A stretch of 50,075 nt of DNA from Kiritimatiellia bacterium. GTDB taxonomy: Bacteria; Verrucomicrobiota; Kiritimatiellia; JAFGHX01. A model generated the notes under the pieces. That model had not been told where the DNA came from. It made no database searches and saw only the letters and a list, made by a program, of their open reading frames with translations. Made by a program: the position numbers and the translations under genes. The stretch is from assembly GCA_016929905.1 (NCBI GenBank), contig JAFGHX010000138.1, positions 1-50,075 on the forward strand, read 5' to 3'. How positions within the stretch are numbered: the stretch's first letter is position 1; each line of letters starts with the position of its first letter. Of the stretch, positions 24,628 to 32,705 are shown one piece after another.

Positions 24628-26844
24628 GTGCTCAAGCGATTCGCCATGCCCGTCCTGCTGTTCGCGGTGATCGTCGCCGTCTTCTGGCCGGTACGCCGGC
24701 ATCAGTTCCTGCTCTGGGACGACGGGACAAATGTATATCAGAACCCGTACGTCCTGGATCCTGCGCCCCGCGCGGCCGGCCATTTCTGGACGGAGGCCTA
24801 CGAAGGGCTCTACATCCCCGTCACCTACTCCGCCTGGTGGTGCCTGGCCAGGCTGGCCGGCGCACCGAAGCCGGGCACGGCCGCATACCCGCTCGAGGCC
24901 GGGGTGTTCCACATGGCCAACGTGCTGCTCCATGCGCTCAGCGCGCTGACGGTCTTTGCGATTCTAAGCCATGTGGTCCGGCGCCGGTTTGGCGGGCAAC
25001 CGGCAGGCGGGGCGGAATGGCATGCGGCCGTGGCGGCCGGGCTGGGCGCGCTCCTGTTCGGCCTGCATCCGATACAGGCGGAGGCGGTTGCATGGGTGAC
25101 CGGGCTGAAGGACGTGTTGTGCGGCCTGCTCTGCCTGGTCGCCGTGTGGCAGTACGTCGTGTGGCAGGCAGGCGGGGGCGGGGTTTCAGGTGTCAGGTGT
25201 CAGGCGTGCCCGCCGGAGACGCCTGGCACCCGAAGCCCGTTGCCGCACGCGGCGGCTGCAACGGCGGCGTTCGTGCTGGCGCTGCTGGCCAAGCCGGCGG
25301 CGGTTGTCACGCCGGTGCTTGCGCTTGTGGTGACGGCGCTGGCGCTCGGCGCGAAGCTTTCGGACAAGTCCTTCATCCGGCGCAACGTTCTGCTCGCGGG
25401 CTGGCTGGCGGTGTCGGCGGTCTGGGTCGGCGTGACGAAGGCGGTGCAGACGACGCAGGGGTTGGACGTGTTCGGCCCGCTCTGGGCCCGCCCGCTCGTG
25501 GCGGGCGACGCGGTGACCTTCTATCTGACCAAGTTGGTCGCGCCCGTTTCGCTCGGCATTGACTACGGCCGTACACCGGGCGCGGTGCTCGGCAGCGGCC
25601 TGATGTGGGTGACCGGCCTGCTGCCCTACGGGCTGGCGGCCGGCCTGTGGTTCTTGCGCAAGCGGCTGCCCTGGCTCGTGGCGGCCGGCGCGGTATTCGC
25701 GATCGGGGTGTTGCCCGTGCTCGGCTTCGTCCCGTTCGCCTACCAGCGCATATCGACCGTAGCGGACCGGTACGTGTACATCTCCATGCTGGGCCCCGCC
25801 ATGCTGCTCGCCTGGCTGATGCGCCTCCGGCCGAAGTCCGGCGCCGCGGCGACCGGCATCCTTGCCGCGTGCGCACTGGCGCTCGCGGCGCTTGCGGCGC
25901 GCACGGTGCGGCAGTTGCCGCACTGGCGCGACGACGACGCCGTCTTTGCGCATGCGATAGCCGTGAACCCGCGCAGCAGCATTTCGCAGAACAACCTCGG
26001 CCTGAAGCTCTGGGCGCAGGGCCGGAAGACGGAAGCGATGGCCCGTTATCGCAAGGCGATCGCGGCCAACCCGCGGAACGTGAAGGCGCTCGACAATCTG
26101 GGTGTGGCGCTCGCGGACGCCGGGCAGACGCGCGAGGCGATCGACCTCTTCCGCCGGGCAGTCGAACAGAGCCCGCGCAACATCCCGTGCCGCCTGCATC
26201 TGGGCGACGCACTGGAGACGATCGGCCGGTACGAAGAGGCGCTCGAGCACTACTACCGCGCGGCGGAAGTCTCGCCCGATTTCGCGCTGGCGCAGTACCA
26301 CATCGCGAAAGCCCTGCTCCAACAGGGCAAGACCGCGACGGGCATGGACTACCTGCGCCGCGCGCTGCAGGCGCGCCACGACTTCTCCGAGGAGCTTGCG
26401 GAACTGGCCGACGCACTGAACCGGCAGGGCAAAGGCGCGGTTGCGATTGAGCTCTACGGCGAGATTCTCGCGCGGCATCCCCACTCCGCACAGCTCCACT
26501 ACAGGCTGGCAAACCTGCTTGCCGGCCAGAAGCGCACGCGCGAGGCGGTCGCGCACTACAGCCAGGCGCTGGCGCGGGAGCCGTCCTTTGCCAGAGCGCA
26601 CTACAACCTGGCGAACACCTATGCGGGCAGCGGCGCATTCGACAGGGCGGCGGCCCACTATCGGGAAGCGGTCCGCGCCGAGCCGTCCTTCACGGCGGCG
26701 TACAACAACCTGGCCAATTCGCTGGTGAAACAGGGCGCGTACGCCGAGGCCGTCGGCTGGTACGAAAAGGTGTTGGAACGGGAACCGGACAACGCGGACG
26801 CGCGCGGGAACTTGGAGGCGGTGCGGAAAGCGATGGGAAAGTAA
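24628..26844 (+). CDS. Polytopic GT-C (TMTC-like) membrane protein with TPR repeats
   Basis: 738 residues from GTG 24628; ATG 24646 is an alternative. FLLWDDGTNVYQNPYV after the first membrane segment is the acidic catalytic-type motif of TMTC/PMT-like transferases. GLHPIQAEAVAWVTGLKDVL and AYQRISTVADRYVYISMLGP are typical of this bacterial family. TPR units run from about 450 to the end (for example SQNNLGLKLWAQGRKTEAMA, HYNLANTYAGSGAFDRAAAH). A short repeat-derived insert codes VSGVRCQACPPETPGTRSPL at about 186-206, between membrane segments. The TAA stop is the edge of palindrome locus D. It is a paralogue in design of the gene at 17381. Confidence 0.88.
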   Translation: MLKRFAMPVLLFAVIVAVFWPVRRHQFLLWDDGTNVYQNPYVLDPAPRAAGHFWTEAYEGLYIPVTYSAWWCLARLAGAPKPGTAAYPLEAGVFHMANVLLHALSALTVFAILSHVVRRRFGGQPAGGAEWHAAVAAGLGALLFGLHPIQAEAVAWVTGLKDVLCGLLCLVAVWQYVVWQAGGGGVSGVRCQACPPETPGTRSPLPHAAAATAAFVLALLAKPAAVVTPVLALVVTALALGAKLSDKSFIRRNVLLAGWLAVSAVWVGVTKAVQTTQGLDVFGPLWARPLVAGDAVTFYLTKLVAPVSLGIDYGRTPGAVLGSGLMWVTGLLPYGLAAGLWFLRKRLPWLVAAGAVFAIGVLPVLGFVPFAYQRISTVADRYVYISMLGPAMLLAWLMRLRPKSGAAATGILAACALALAALAARTVRQLPHWRDDDAVFAHAIAVNPRSSISQNNLGLKLWAQGRKTEAMARYRKAIAANPRNVKALDNLGVALADAGQTREAIDLFRRAVEQSPRNIPCRLHLGDALETIGRYEEALEHYYRAAEVSPDFALAQYHIAKALLQQGKTATGMDYLRRALQARHDFSEELAELADALNRQGKGAVAIELYGEILARHPHSAQLHYRLANLLAGQKRTREAVAHYSQALAREPSFARAHYNLANTYAGSGAFDRAAAHYREAVRAEPSFTAAYNNLANSLVKQGAYAEAVGWYEKVLEREPDNADARGNLEAVRKAMGK
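25184..25240. repeat. Heptamer hairpin repeat inside a coding region
   Basis: TTTCAGGTGTCAGGTGTCAG (from 25184) is a period-7 array of TGTCAGG, and 25219-25239 (GACGCCTGGCACCCGAAGCC) is an imperfect inverted copy. The frame of the TPR protein passes through unbroken. The same heptamer occurs inside the giant gene at 1537-1571. Confidence 0.7.
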
Positions 26845-26888
26845 AAGCGGCGTCCCGCCGCTTCCCCCGGGCCGAAGGCCCGGAGAGG
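26841..26888 (+). repeat. Compound palindromic repeat, locus D
   Basis: It begins GTAA, which contains the TAA stop of the upstream gene, then AAGCGGCG/CGCCGCTT and CCGGGCCGAAGGCCCGG (26867-26883). Stem types and order match the right half of locus B. Confidence 0.75.
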
Positions 26889-26899
26889 ACGAAGAGCAA

Positions 26900-26923
26900 G
26901 ACAAAGATTACGACGAAGCATAC
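26900..26923 (+). repeat. Period-12 array, two units
   Basis: GACAAAGATTAC followed by GACGAAGCATAC, the same family as 19650-19692. Confidence 0.65.
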
Positions 26924-26984
26924 TTGCATCAGACACGCTCACGGAGCTATCTTCGCGGCAAGTTCCCGAGTGAGCTGCGCCCGA

Positions 26985-27056
26985 CGAAGCTATCTGAGCG
27001 AAGTCGGACCGCGCCCGCCGACTTGTCCGCCATAGCTCGTAGAGCGACGGCGGAAG
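26985..27056. repeat. Double hairpin element upstream of the AEC transporter
   Basis: AAGTCGG (27001-27007) pairs with CCGACTT (27018-27024). CCGCC-ATAGCTC pairs with GAGCGAC-GGCGG around 27027-27052. It occupies most of the space between the TPR gene and the transporter. The transporter has no clear Shine-Dalgarno site, so a structured leader is possible, or it is another dispersed repeat. Confidence 0.6.
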
Positions 27057-27094
27057 CGCCGCGCGAAGCCGGGTTCTCGAGCAAGTTTCAGACC

Positions 27095-28030
27095 ATGAAC
27101 GCCTTCAACACCATTGCGCCGATTTTTCTGGTGGTGGTACTCGGATGGGTGCTGCGCAGGAGCGGGTTCCTCGCGCTGGAATTCTTTCAGGGCATGAACA
27201 AGCTGACCTTCTGGGTGGCGCTGCCGGTGCTGCTGTTCCACAAGATTGCGGTGGCCACGCTGGAAGACGCGCGCGCGTGGCCGATGTTCTGGGTGCTGCT
27301 CGGCGGCACGGTGGCGGGCATGGCGCTGGGTTTTGTGGTGGCGCGGCTGTGGCGGATGGAACCGCACCGGGTCGCCTCGTTCGTACAAGCGTCGTTTCGG
27401 GGCAACCTGGCGTACGTGGGGCTGCCGGTCATCATCTACTCGATCGGGGCGCCGCAGCCGGGCGAGCCGGACTGGCAGACGCTGGCGGTGCTGTCCATTG
27501 CGCCGCTGGTCCCGATCTACAACATCGTGGCCGTGCTCGTCTTGCTGGCCGGCAGCCGGGAGCGGGGCCGGGTCAGCCCGTGGCAGCTCGTGTTCAAGGC
27601 GCTGACGAACCCGCTCGTCGTCGGCTGCGCGGCCGGGTTCGTCTTCTGGATCCCCGGCCTTCGGCTCCCGGCCTTCGCGCTGCGCACCTGCACGACGGTC
27701 GGGCAGGTGGCGCTGCCGCTGGCCCTGTTCGGGATCGGCGCGTCGATGGACATCTCGAAGATCCGCGGCCAGATCGCGCCGGGCTTGGTCGCCTCGCTGG
27801 TCAAGCTCGTCGGCTGCCCCGCGGTCGGCTACCTGCTCGCGCGCTGGGCGGGGCTCGGCGTCGTGGAGACGCGGATCATCCTGCTGTTCCTGGCGTGCCC
27901 GACCGCCGTCATTTCGTTCGTCATGGCCGAACAGCTCGGGGGGGACCCGGTCCTCTCGAGCAACGCGGTCATGCTCAGTACCCTGCTCGCCGCCATCCCG
28001 CTGTCCGTGATCCTCATGCTGTTTGTCTGA
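27095..28030 (+). CDS. AEC family transporter (auxin efflux carrier-like)
   Basis: 311 residues from ATG 27095, chosen because the family start MNAFNTIAPIFLVVVLGWVL follows. Ten hydrophobic segments are spread over the length. The helix pairs with KLTFWVALPVLLFHKIA and FGIGASMDISKIRGQ are typical of AEC permeases, which move organic anions or export small carboxylates. The frame stays open upstream to 26924, but that part lies in repeats. It is the only plus-strand gene here and converges with 28060. The substrate cannot be told from sequence. Confidence 0.9.
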   Translation: MNAFNTIAPIFLVVVLGWVLRRSGFLALEFFQGMNKLTFWVALPVLLFHKIAVATLEDARAWPMFWVLLGGTVAGMALGFVVARLWRMEPHRVASFVQASFRGNLAYVGLPVIIYSIGAPQPGEPDWQTLAVLSIAPLVPIYNIVAVLVLLAGSRERGRVSPWQLVFKALTNPLVVGCAAGFVFWIPGLRLPAFALRTCTTVGQVALPLALFGIGASMDISKIRGQIAPGLVASLVKLVGCPAVGYLLARWAGLGVVETRIILLFLACPTAVISFVMAEQLGGDPVLSSNAVMLSTLLAAIPLSVILMLFV

Positions 28031-28059
28031 CGGGTACCGGCCGGCGGGGGCGGGCAGCA

Positions 28060-28737
28060 TCAGCTGCGCGGGCCGTCGAAGATGGCAGGGTCGAGTTGGC
28101 GTGTGCTGAGCGACTGCAGGGCTTTCAGGCAGTAGTCGTCTTCCGTCCTGTGCGATTTCTTGAGCAGGTGCGCGATGGCGGCGTCGACTATCGGAAACGT
28201 CCGCCACAGGGCGAAATGCCATCCGTCCTCTTCCCGACTGAAGAAGAAGACAGGGGTCTGCGGCTGGCCCTCCACGGACGCGTGCGCCGCGTCGCCGGTC
28301 GTCTCGACCTGAGCCAGCACGGCTTTCTCGACGGACGACTTGTCGATCCAGCCCTGTTCGACGGCATAGGCGAACAGCGCGTCGCCGGCCATCCGTTCGA
28401 GCGTCCGGCGGTCGAACTCGTGGCGCAGCCGCAGAACCGTGAACTTCCTGACGAACGGCAGGCGGGCAAGCGCTTCGCGATTGAGAGAAAGCGCATCCTT
28501 CAGCGCGGCGTCGTACCACTCGATCGTGCGCCGGTCGACGGTCGCCACGGCGAGCGCGCCGTCGGTGGTGAGCAGCGCCTGCCGGTACTGCTGGAACACG
28601 GCGCGGATCCGCACCTCGTCGCCCGGGCCGGGCGCGTCGTCCGCGGCCGCCGAACGGTTGTCGGGCCTCTGCGTTCTGCCGCCGCAGCCGACCAGCAGAA
28701 GAGCAATGGCAGGCAAAATGGCTGGCCACGAATTCAT
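28060..28737 (-). CDS. Lipoprotein of unknown function
   Basis: 225 residues. MNSWPAILPAIALLLVGCGG is a lipoprotein signal with lipobox LVGC. The mature part begins with a charged linker, then an alpha/beta region (VRIRAVFQQYRQALLTTDGA, LAVATVDRRTIEWYDAALKD) that recalls NTF2-like or SnoaL-like lipoproteins, and an aromatic strand pair TPVFFFSREEDGWHFALW. The resemblance is weak and the function is unknown. It lies 46 bases after the DUF5362-like gene on the same strand. Confidence 0.75.
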   Translation of the reverse strand: MNSWPAILPAIALLLVGCGGRTQRPDNRSAAADDAPGPGDEVRIRAVFQQYRQALLTTDGALAVATVDRRTIEWYDAALKDALSLNREALARLPFVRKFTVLRLRHEFDRRTLERMAGDALFAYAVEQGWIDKSSVEKAVLAQVETTGDAAHASVEGQPQTPVFFFSREEDGWHFALWRTFPIVDAAIAHLLKKSHRTEDDYCLKALQSLSTRQLDPAIFDGPRS

Positions 28738-28783
28738 GCAACGATCGTGTCTTCAACCCGACTCGAATACAGTTCTGCCTCAT

Positions 28784-29134
28784 TCACCGTGACAAGAGGA
28801 TCACGACGCCCATCACGACATTGAACCCGAGCGCCACGAGCGTGAAGAAGCCGATCACCTTGAAGTATGTACGCAACCTGGCCAGCGCGGCGAGCAGTTG
28901 GTGATCGTCGCCCCCGTAATGCGCGGCCCGCACCCGATTCGCGGCCGAATAGAGCAGCACGGCCGTCCAGATCGGGAGCCAGGCGACCAGCAGCGCCCAC
29001 ACCCGCAAGGCAAGGACAATCGGGACCAGCGTTGAAACCAGCCCGAAAATCGCGAGGAACTTCATCCATCTCCTCGCTTCGTATAACGGGCTGCTCAAGT
29101 GCCGAATTTCATCTTCGCTGATGGAGGGGGGCAT
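28784..29134 (-). CDS. DUF5362-like membrane protein
   Basis: 116 residues from ATG 29134, preceded by GGAG at ten bases. The start overlaps the last 26 bases of the upstream alpha/beta hydrolase, so translation is probably coupled. There are three or four hydrophobic segments (FLAIFGLVSTLVPIVLALRV, ALLVAWLPIWTAVLLYSAAN, VIGFFTLVALGFNVVMGVVI) with a short acidic N-terminus (ISEDEIRHLSSPLYEARRWM). The pattern matches DUF5362 proteins, whose role is unknown. Confidence 0.78.
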   Translation of the reverse strand: MPPSISEDEIRHLSSPLYEARRWMKFLAIFGLVSTLVPIVLALRVWALLVAWLPIWTAVLLYSAANRVRAAHYGGDDHQLLAALARLRTYFKVIGFFTLVALGFNVVMGVVILLSR

Positions 29135-30083
29135 GTGTTCTCTTCTCCATGTATCTCCTGACAATCGCGAACGTCTCCTCGCGCCGGCTCAACAAGAAAA
29201 AATGGTCGCCTTTCATCTCCTCCATGACGAGTGAGGGGATCCGCTGCCGTGCGGCCGCTGCCTGGCGGCGGGCGACGGCGACGGGTACCATGCGATCCTC
29301 CGTCCCGTTAATCATGACGACATTCATCGTGCTTCGCAACTGCGGAATCACGGCATCCTCCGGGGCGGCGGCGAGACAGACGTACCCGCTGAAGACAGTC
29401 TGCAGTTGGCTGTAGATGACGAACCCGCCACGCCCGCCCGCGGAAATGGCGAACAGCCACGGCTCCCTGATTGTGACGCCCAGCCTTCGTTCGGCATCGG
29501 CGAGCATGTCCTGGAGGTAGCGGGGCGATCCTCTGTACCACCCGGCGTTCCATGACGGGGCGAGAATGATGTGGTCGGAAAACGCCTCCTTGAGCACCCA
29601 CGTGTAGAACAGGAAATTCCCACCGTACCCGTGCAGGAAGACGAGGGTCCTGGGATCGGCCGGCAGAGCGGCGGGCCGATACACGAAGTAGTGGCCCTGC
29701 GTATGCTTGCTCGTCGCGAAGCAGTAAGGCAGGGCGGAGGGCACACGGGCAAACGTTGGATCCGAGCCGATCGCCGTGTAGGTCCGCGCAAGCAGTTCGG
29801 TGAGATCGGCGCTCTGCTTCTCGGACAGGCCCAGATCCTGATTCCCGAGCACCAGCGCACCCCAGACCAGCAGGCCTTCCGGCAGCACGTTCAACCCGAG
29901 CCGAAAGGCTTTGTCATACGCTTCCAGCCTGACCGGCACGCGATAGACCGGGGGCGAGACTGCGGAGGCGAACGACACGGACACCACCGTACCGTTCGTC
30001 TGCAAGGCGAGCGCATCCACAGGGCGGAGTGCGAGCCATGAGAGCGGAAGAATGATCAAGATGTTCGTCACTCCGTTGTTCAT
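29109..30083 (-). CDS. Exported alpha/beta hydrolase
   Basis: 324 residues with a hydrophobic N-terminus (NILIILPLSWLALRPVDALA) that looks like a signal peptide. The hydrolase core shows LVFLHGYGGN (oxyanion loop), a nucleophile Ser in FAISAGGRGG, Asp in NGTEDRMVP and His in KGDHFFLLSR, so the triad appears complete. An N-terminal region of about 120 residues precedes the fold. It may be a phospholipase, carboxylesterase or a PHB-depolymerase-like enzyme; the substrate is open. It is followed by the overlapping DUF5362-like gene and preceded by a phosphodiester glycosidase gene. Confidence 0.85.
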   Translation of the reverse strand: MNNGVTNILIILPLSWLALRPVDALALQTNGTVVSVSFASAVSPPVYRVPVRLEAYDKAFRLGLNVLPEGLLVWGALVLGNQDLGLSEKQSADLTELLARTYTAIGSDPTFARVPSALPYCFATSKHTQGHYFVYRPAALPADPRTLVFLHGYGGNFLFYTWVLKEAFSDHIILAPSWNAGWYRGSPRYLQDMLADAERRLGVTIREPWLFAISAGGRGGFVIYSQLQTVFSGYVCLAAAPEDAVIPQLRSTMNVVMINGTEDRMVPVAVARRQAAAARQRIPSLVMEEMKGDHFFLLSRREETFAIVRRYMEKRTHAPLHQRR

Positions 30084-30095
30084 GGAAAGCCCGTC

Positions 30096-30124
30096 TGTTC
30101 TTCATTCCTCATTCTTCATTCTCC
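30096..30124 (-). repeat. Heptamer array forming a gene end
   Basis: On the minus strand four units ATGGAGA, ATGAAGA, ATGAGGA, ATGAAGA run through the C-terminal residues MENEE and the TGA stop of the gene ending at 30109. Confidence 0.7.
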
Positions 30125-30990
30125 ATCGGCTTCCCCCGCACGCCGATCATCACGGGCAACGGCCGGATGGTACGGCCGCAGGGCCGGTTGATCATTTTCG
30201 CCTTTCCGCCCTGCTCGGCGACGAGCATGATGGAGCTTCCACCGCCGTCCAAGTTGATGGCGTCGTGGCAGCCCTTCTCCTGCATCCATGCGCCCAGCTC
30301 GTGGAGCGTCATGCCTTCGCTGTAGCCGGGGCTACGCCCATCCGCGACGATCAGGAACAGCCACCGCTTCGTGCGGTCAAGACCCAGCGCCGTGAGCGGG
30401 TGCGGATCGCCGCCGGGTTCGGGAACGATCTTGCCGTGCTTGAGCAGCCAGCCTCGCCAGTCGGCCACACCGCAGCGGGCAGCCGGCGTCAATTCCGATC
30501 TCTCGAAGTGCGGGTTACCGGCCGCGTCGATCCAGAACGAGACGCGGCGCCACTCCGCCCTGCTGCGTATCTGGCCGTCGGCCGCAGCGAGGCCGTAGAT
30601 GTCGACAGGCGCATATAGCGTGAAGACCATCTCCTGTTTCCCGGCGGCGTCCGGCAGTCCGATCCAGGCGTTGGCATTCACGGCCGCGATCGCCCCGTGT
30701 TTCTTCAAGAGCGCGTGCGGCATGTCGAGAATCGCCTCGGCCGGCCCGTCTCCGTCCGGATCGTCGGCGAGCAGGACGGTCAGCGCGTATCGCGGATTGT
30801 GCAGGTCCAGCCGGATCACATGAACGGCGAGTGGCCGCGGCCGGGTCCGCGTCTCAGTCCAGCAGACCAGCGGCCCGCCCTCCCCGGCGCGCGGGGGATT
30901 CCTGACGAAGACGACGGCGTTCGCCGGCAAAGCCGGAATCGGAACCGGCAGAAGCGCAAGCGCGACCGCGATCAGAACGCGCGGCTTCAT
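30109..30990 (-). CDS. Exported phosphodiester glycosidase (NAGPA-type) protein
   Basis: 293 residues with a signal peptide (MKPRVLIAVALALLPVPIPA). The NAGPA fold shows HVIRLDLHNPRYALTVLLAD, the AIAAVNANAW strand, RWLFLIVADGRSPGYSEGMT and the signature NLDGGGSSIM. These proteins remove GlcNAc or related sugars from phosphodiester links on surface or secreted glycans. The ATG has no Shine-Dalgarno site; a period-10 array (30992-31018) ends two bases before it. Its last residues and stop are repeat-derived. Confidence 0.9.
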   Translation of the reverse strand: MKPRVLIAVALALLPVPIPALPANAVVFVRNPPRAGEGGPLVCWTETRTRPRPLAVHVIRLDLHNPRYALTVLLADDPDGDGPAEAILDMPHALLKKHGAIAAVNANAWIGLPDAAGKQEMVFTLYAPVDIYGLAAADGQIRSRAEWRRVSFWIDAAGNPHFERSELTPAARCGVADWRGWLLKHGKIVPEPGGDPHPLTALGLDRTKRWLFLIVADGRSPGYSEGMTLHELGAWMQEKGCHDAINLDGGGSSIMLVAEQGGKAKMINRPCGRTIRPLPVMIGVRGKPMENEE

Positions 30991-30991
30991 G

Positions 30992-31018
30992 CGTGTCTAT
31001 TCGTGTCCATTCGTGGTT
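30992..31018 (-). repeat. Period-10 array upstream of the phosphodiester glycosidase
   Basis: On the minus strand the units AACCACGAAT, GGACACGAAT and AGACACG run directly into the ATG. The family is the same as at 13191-13289. Confidence 0.75.
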
Positions 31019-31040
31019 CGCCCCGGCCCAGGGCCAACGG

Positions 31041-31733
31041 CTACGATTCCTTCTGCGCCGAACGGTTTCCGACGTCGACGGCGACATCGCCGATGTCGGC
31101 GCAGACCTGGACCGCCTGGCAGGCGGCATAGGCGACACACACGCCCAGCAACCCCAGGCCGATAACGGCAACGCCCCGCATGGGACTCTGCGCCTTGAAC
31201 GCCGTGCCGGCCTCGAGAATGCAGACGCCGGCCGTCACGAGCAGGGCGACGACGAACACGACCCAGGCGACGGCGCGCAGATGCGAATAGCAGGAACCGG
31301 CGCGCAGTTTCGCGATATACACCCGCTTGTCGTCCGACCGCGGCCGCGACCGGACCGAGGTGTCTTCCAGCCTGGCCCGGCTGGCCGTCTCCACCTCCCG
31401 CACGGCCGAGATGGCATCCGACCGCGTCGGGGTCTTCTTGACTCGGAAGGTCTTCTGCTTCTTGGGTCCCGCCGGCTTCACCGTCAGTCGCGAAGAGGGT
31501 TCCGGCTCGGGCGCAGGCTCAGGCTCCGGTTCGGGATCGGGCGGCGGCGCCGGTTCGGGTCTCGGTGCCGGCGTCCGTTGCGCCGGCGCCTTCGGCTCGG
31601 CGCCGCCGGGCGCAGCCGGGCGGTTCTTTGTTTCCAGCCTGTACTTCTTGCCGCACGACGTACACCGCGCCGAGGTCCCATCCTCACCGATCTCAAGCGC
31701 CACTCCACAGTTTCGGCATTTGATTTCACGCAT
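31041..31733 (-). CDS. Zinc-ribbon membrane protein of unknown function
   Basis: 230 residues, preceded by GGGAG. The N-terminus is a four-cysteine zinc ribbon (IKCRNCGVAL...ARCTSCGKKY). A Pro/Glu-rich linker (PEPAPPPDPEPEPEPAPEPE) and a basic stretch (KPAGPKKQKTFRVKK) lead to two membrane segments, AVAWVVFVVALLVTAGVCIL and GVAVIGLGLLGVCVAYAACQ. This zinc-ribbon/linker/membrane layout is common in PVC and Hydrogenedentes genomes, without a known function. It lies 13 bases after the DUF1080 gene on the same strand. Confidence 0.82.
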   Translation of the reverse strand: MREIKCRNCGVALEIGEDGTSARCTSCGKKYRLETKNRPAAPGGAEPKAPAQRTPAPRPEPAPPPDPEPEPEPAPEPEPSSRLTVKPAGPKKQKTFRVKKTPTRSDAISAVREVETASRARLEDTSVRSRPRSDDKRVYIAKLRAGSCYSHLRAVAWVVFVVALLVTAGVCILEAGTAFKAQSPMRGVAVIGLGLLGVCVAYAACQAVQVCADIGDVAVDVGNRSAQKES

Positions 31734-31746
31734 GGGTCGTCTCCCT

Positions 31747-32547
31747 CTATTCTTCCGGTTCGTCCCTCATCGCTTTGATCCAAAGGTTTCTGAACTGCAC
31801 CAGCGCGGAGGCCGAACTCCACTGGCCGGTCTTCTCATTGTAGCCGCCGTGATGCTGCAAGACAATAGGGCCTTTCGCCGGCATGCCGGGCACGTGCGAG
31901 TTCTCGAGCACGGCCTGGTCGTTCAGGACGATGCTCACCCGGTCGCCCCGCACGGTGATCAGCATCCTGTTCCATTCGCCGACCGGCCGGTCGGCGTTCA
32001 CTCTGGGAAGCGCGCCCTTTCGAATCTCCGGGTCCTTGTGCTGATGGTAGCTCCAAAGCTGTCCGGATCCGCAGGGCCAGCACCACAGGTTGACCTGCGT
32101 GGTGGCCGACCCGCGCAGGTAGATGCCGGAATCCGCGTTCGGAACGCGCCGGGTCATGGGCTTGCCGTTCTCGTCCTTCTGCTGCGTGCCGTCGGGATTG
32201 AACAGCTTGGCAGGGTACGGCCCGCCGGCTGTGCGTTTGAACCGCCACTCGAGGTAGAGTTGATAGTCGCCGTAGCTCTTCTCCGTGCGCAGGTTGCCCC
32301 CTTTGGCCTCGTAGTCGATGACGCCGTCGAGCACCTGCCAGGTGTGCGCCTTCTTGGGCGGCAACCACCCGGAGAGATCCTTGCCGTTGAACAGGCTCAC
32401 CCATCCCTCGCCGGCGGGCATCTGCTGTGCGTGCGATAACCGCGCAAGGGGAGACAGGGCGAAAGTCGCCGCGAGCAGGAGGATCGGACCTCGCGCACAT
32501 GGGGTCTTGACGCGGGGAGCGAAGCGGCTGCACAGGCGCGTCTTCAC
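31747..32547 (-). CDS. Exported DUF1080 (3-keto-disaccharide hydrolase-like) protein
   Basis: 266 residues from GTG 32547, with AAAGGAG eleven bases upstream. The signal peptide ends near SHAQQ. The domain begins WVSLFNGKDLSGW, the hallmark of DUF1080, and continues with YGDYQLYLEWRF, NADSGIYLRG, EWNRMLITVRGDRVSIVLND and GPIVLQHHGG, ending in FRNLWIKAM. This concanavalin-like fold is linked to 3-keto-glucoside breakdown, with aldo/keto or GFO/IDH reductases and sugar isomerases as partners; such genes lie downstream on this contig (32706, 36288, 39804, 40700). Confidence 0.93.
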   Translation of the reverse strand: MKTRLCSRFAPRVKTPCARGPILLLAATFALSPLARLSHAQQMPAGEGWVSLFNGKDLSGWLPPKKAHTWQVLDGVIDYEAKGGNLRTEKSYGDYQLYLEWRFKRTAGGPYPAKLFNPDGTQQKDENGKPMTRRVPNADSGIYLRGSATTQVNLWCWPCGSGQLWSYHQHKDPEIRKGALPRVNADRPVGEWNRMLITVRGDRVSIVLNDQAVLENSHVPGMPAKGPIVLQHHGGYNEKTGQWSSASALVQFRNLWIKAMRDEPEE

Positions 32548-32621
32548 GACCTGTCACTCCTTTTTCGATGTGACCGGAACGGACACCCGGGGCCGATGAT
32601 CCTGCGGTAGTATGCCACGTC

Positions 32622-32647
32622 CGTGGCCGGCGGGCCACGTTTTTTTT
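32622..32647 (+). terminator. Strong intrinsic terminator on the plus strand with no plus-strand gene
   Basis: CGTGGCC (32622-32628), loop GGCG, GGCCACG (32633-32639), then eight T bases. The nearest genes on both sides are minus-strand; on the minus strand the A-run precedes the stem, so it works only in the plus direction. Confidence 0.75.
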
Positions 32648-32705
32648 CGCAGGGCTCGAAAAGACAGGCACCGGCCGTCACGCGAGCCTAACGGTTGGAT
32701 CCAGT

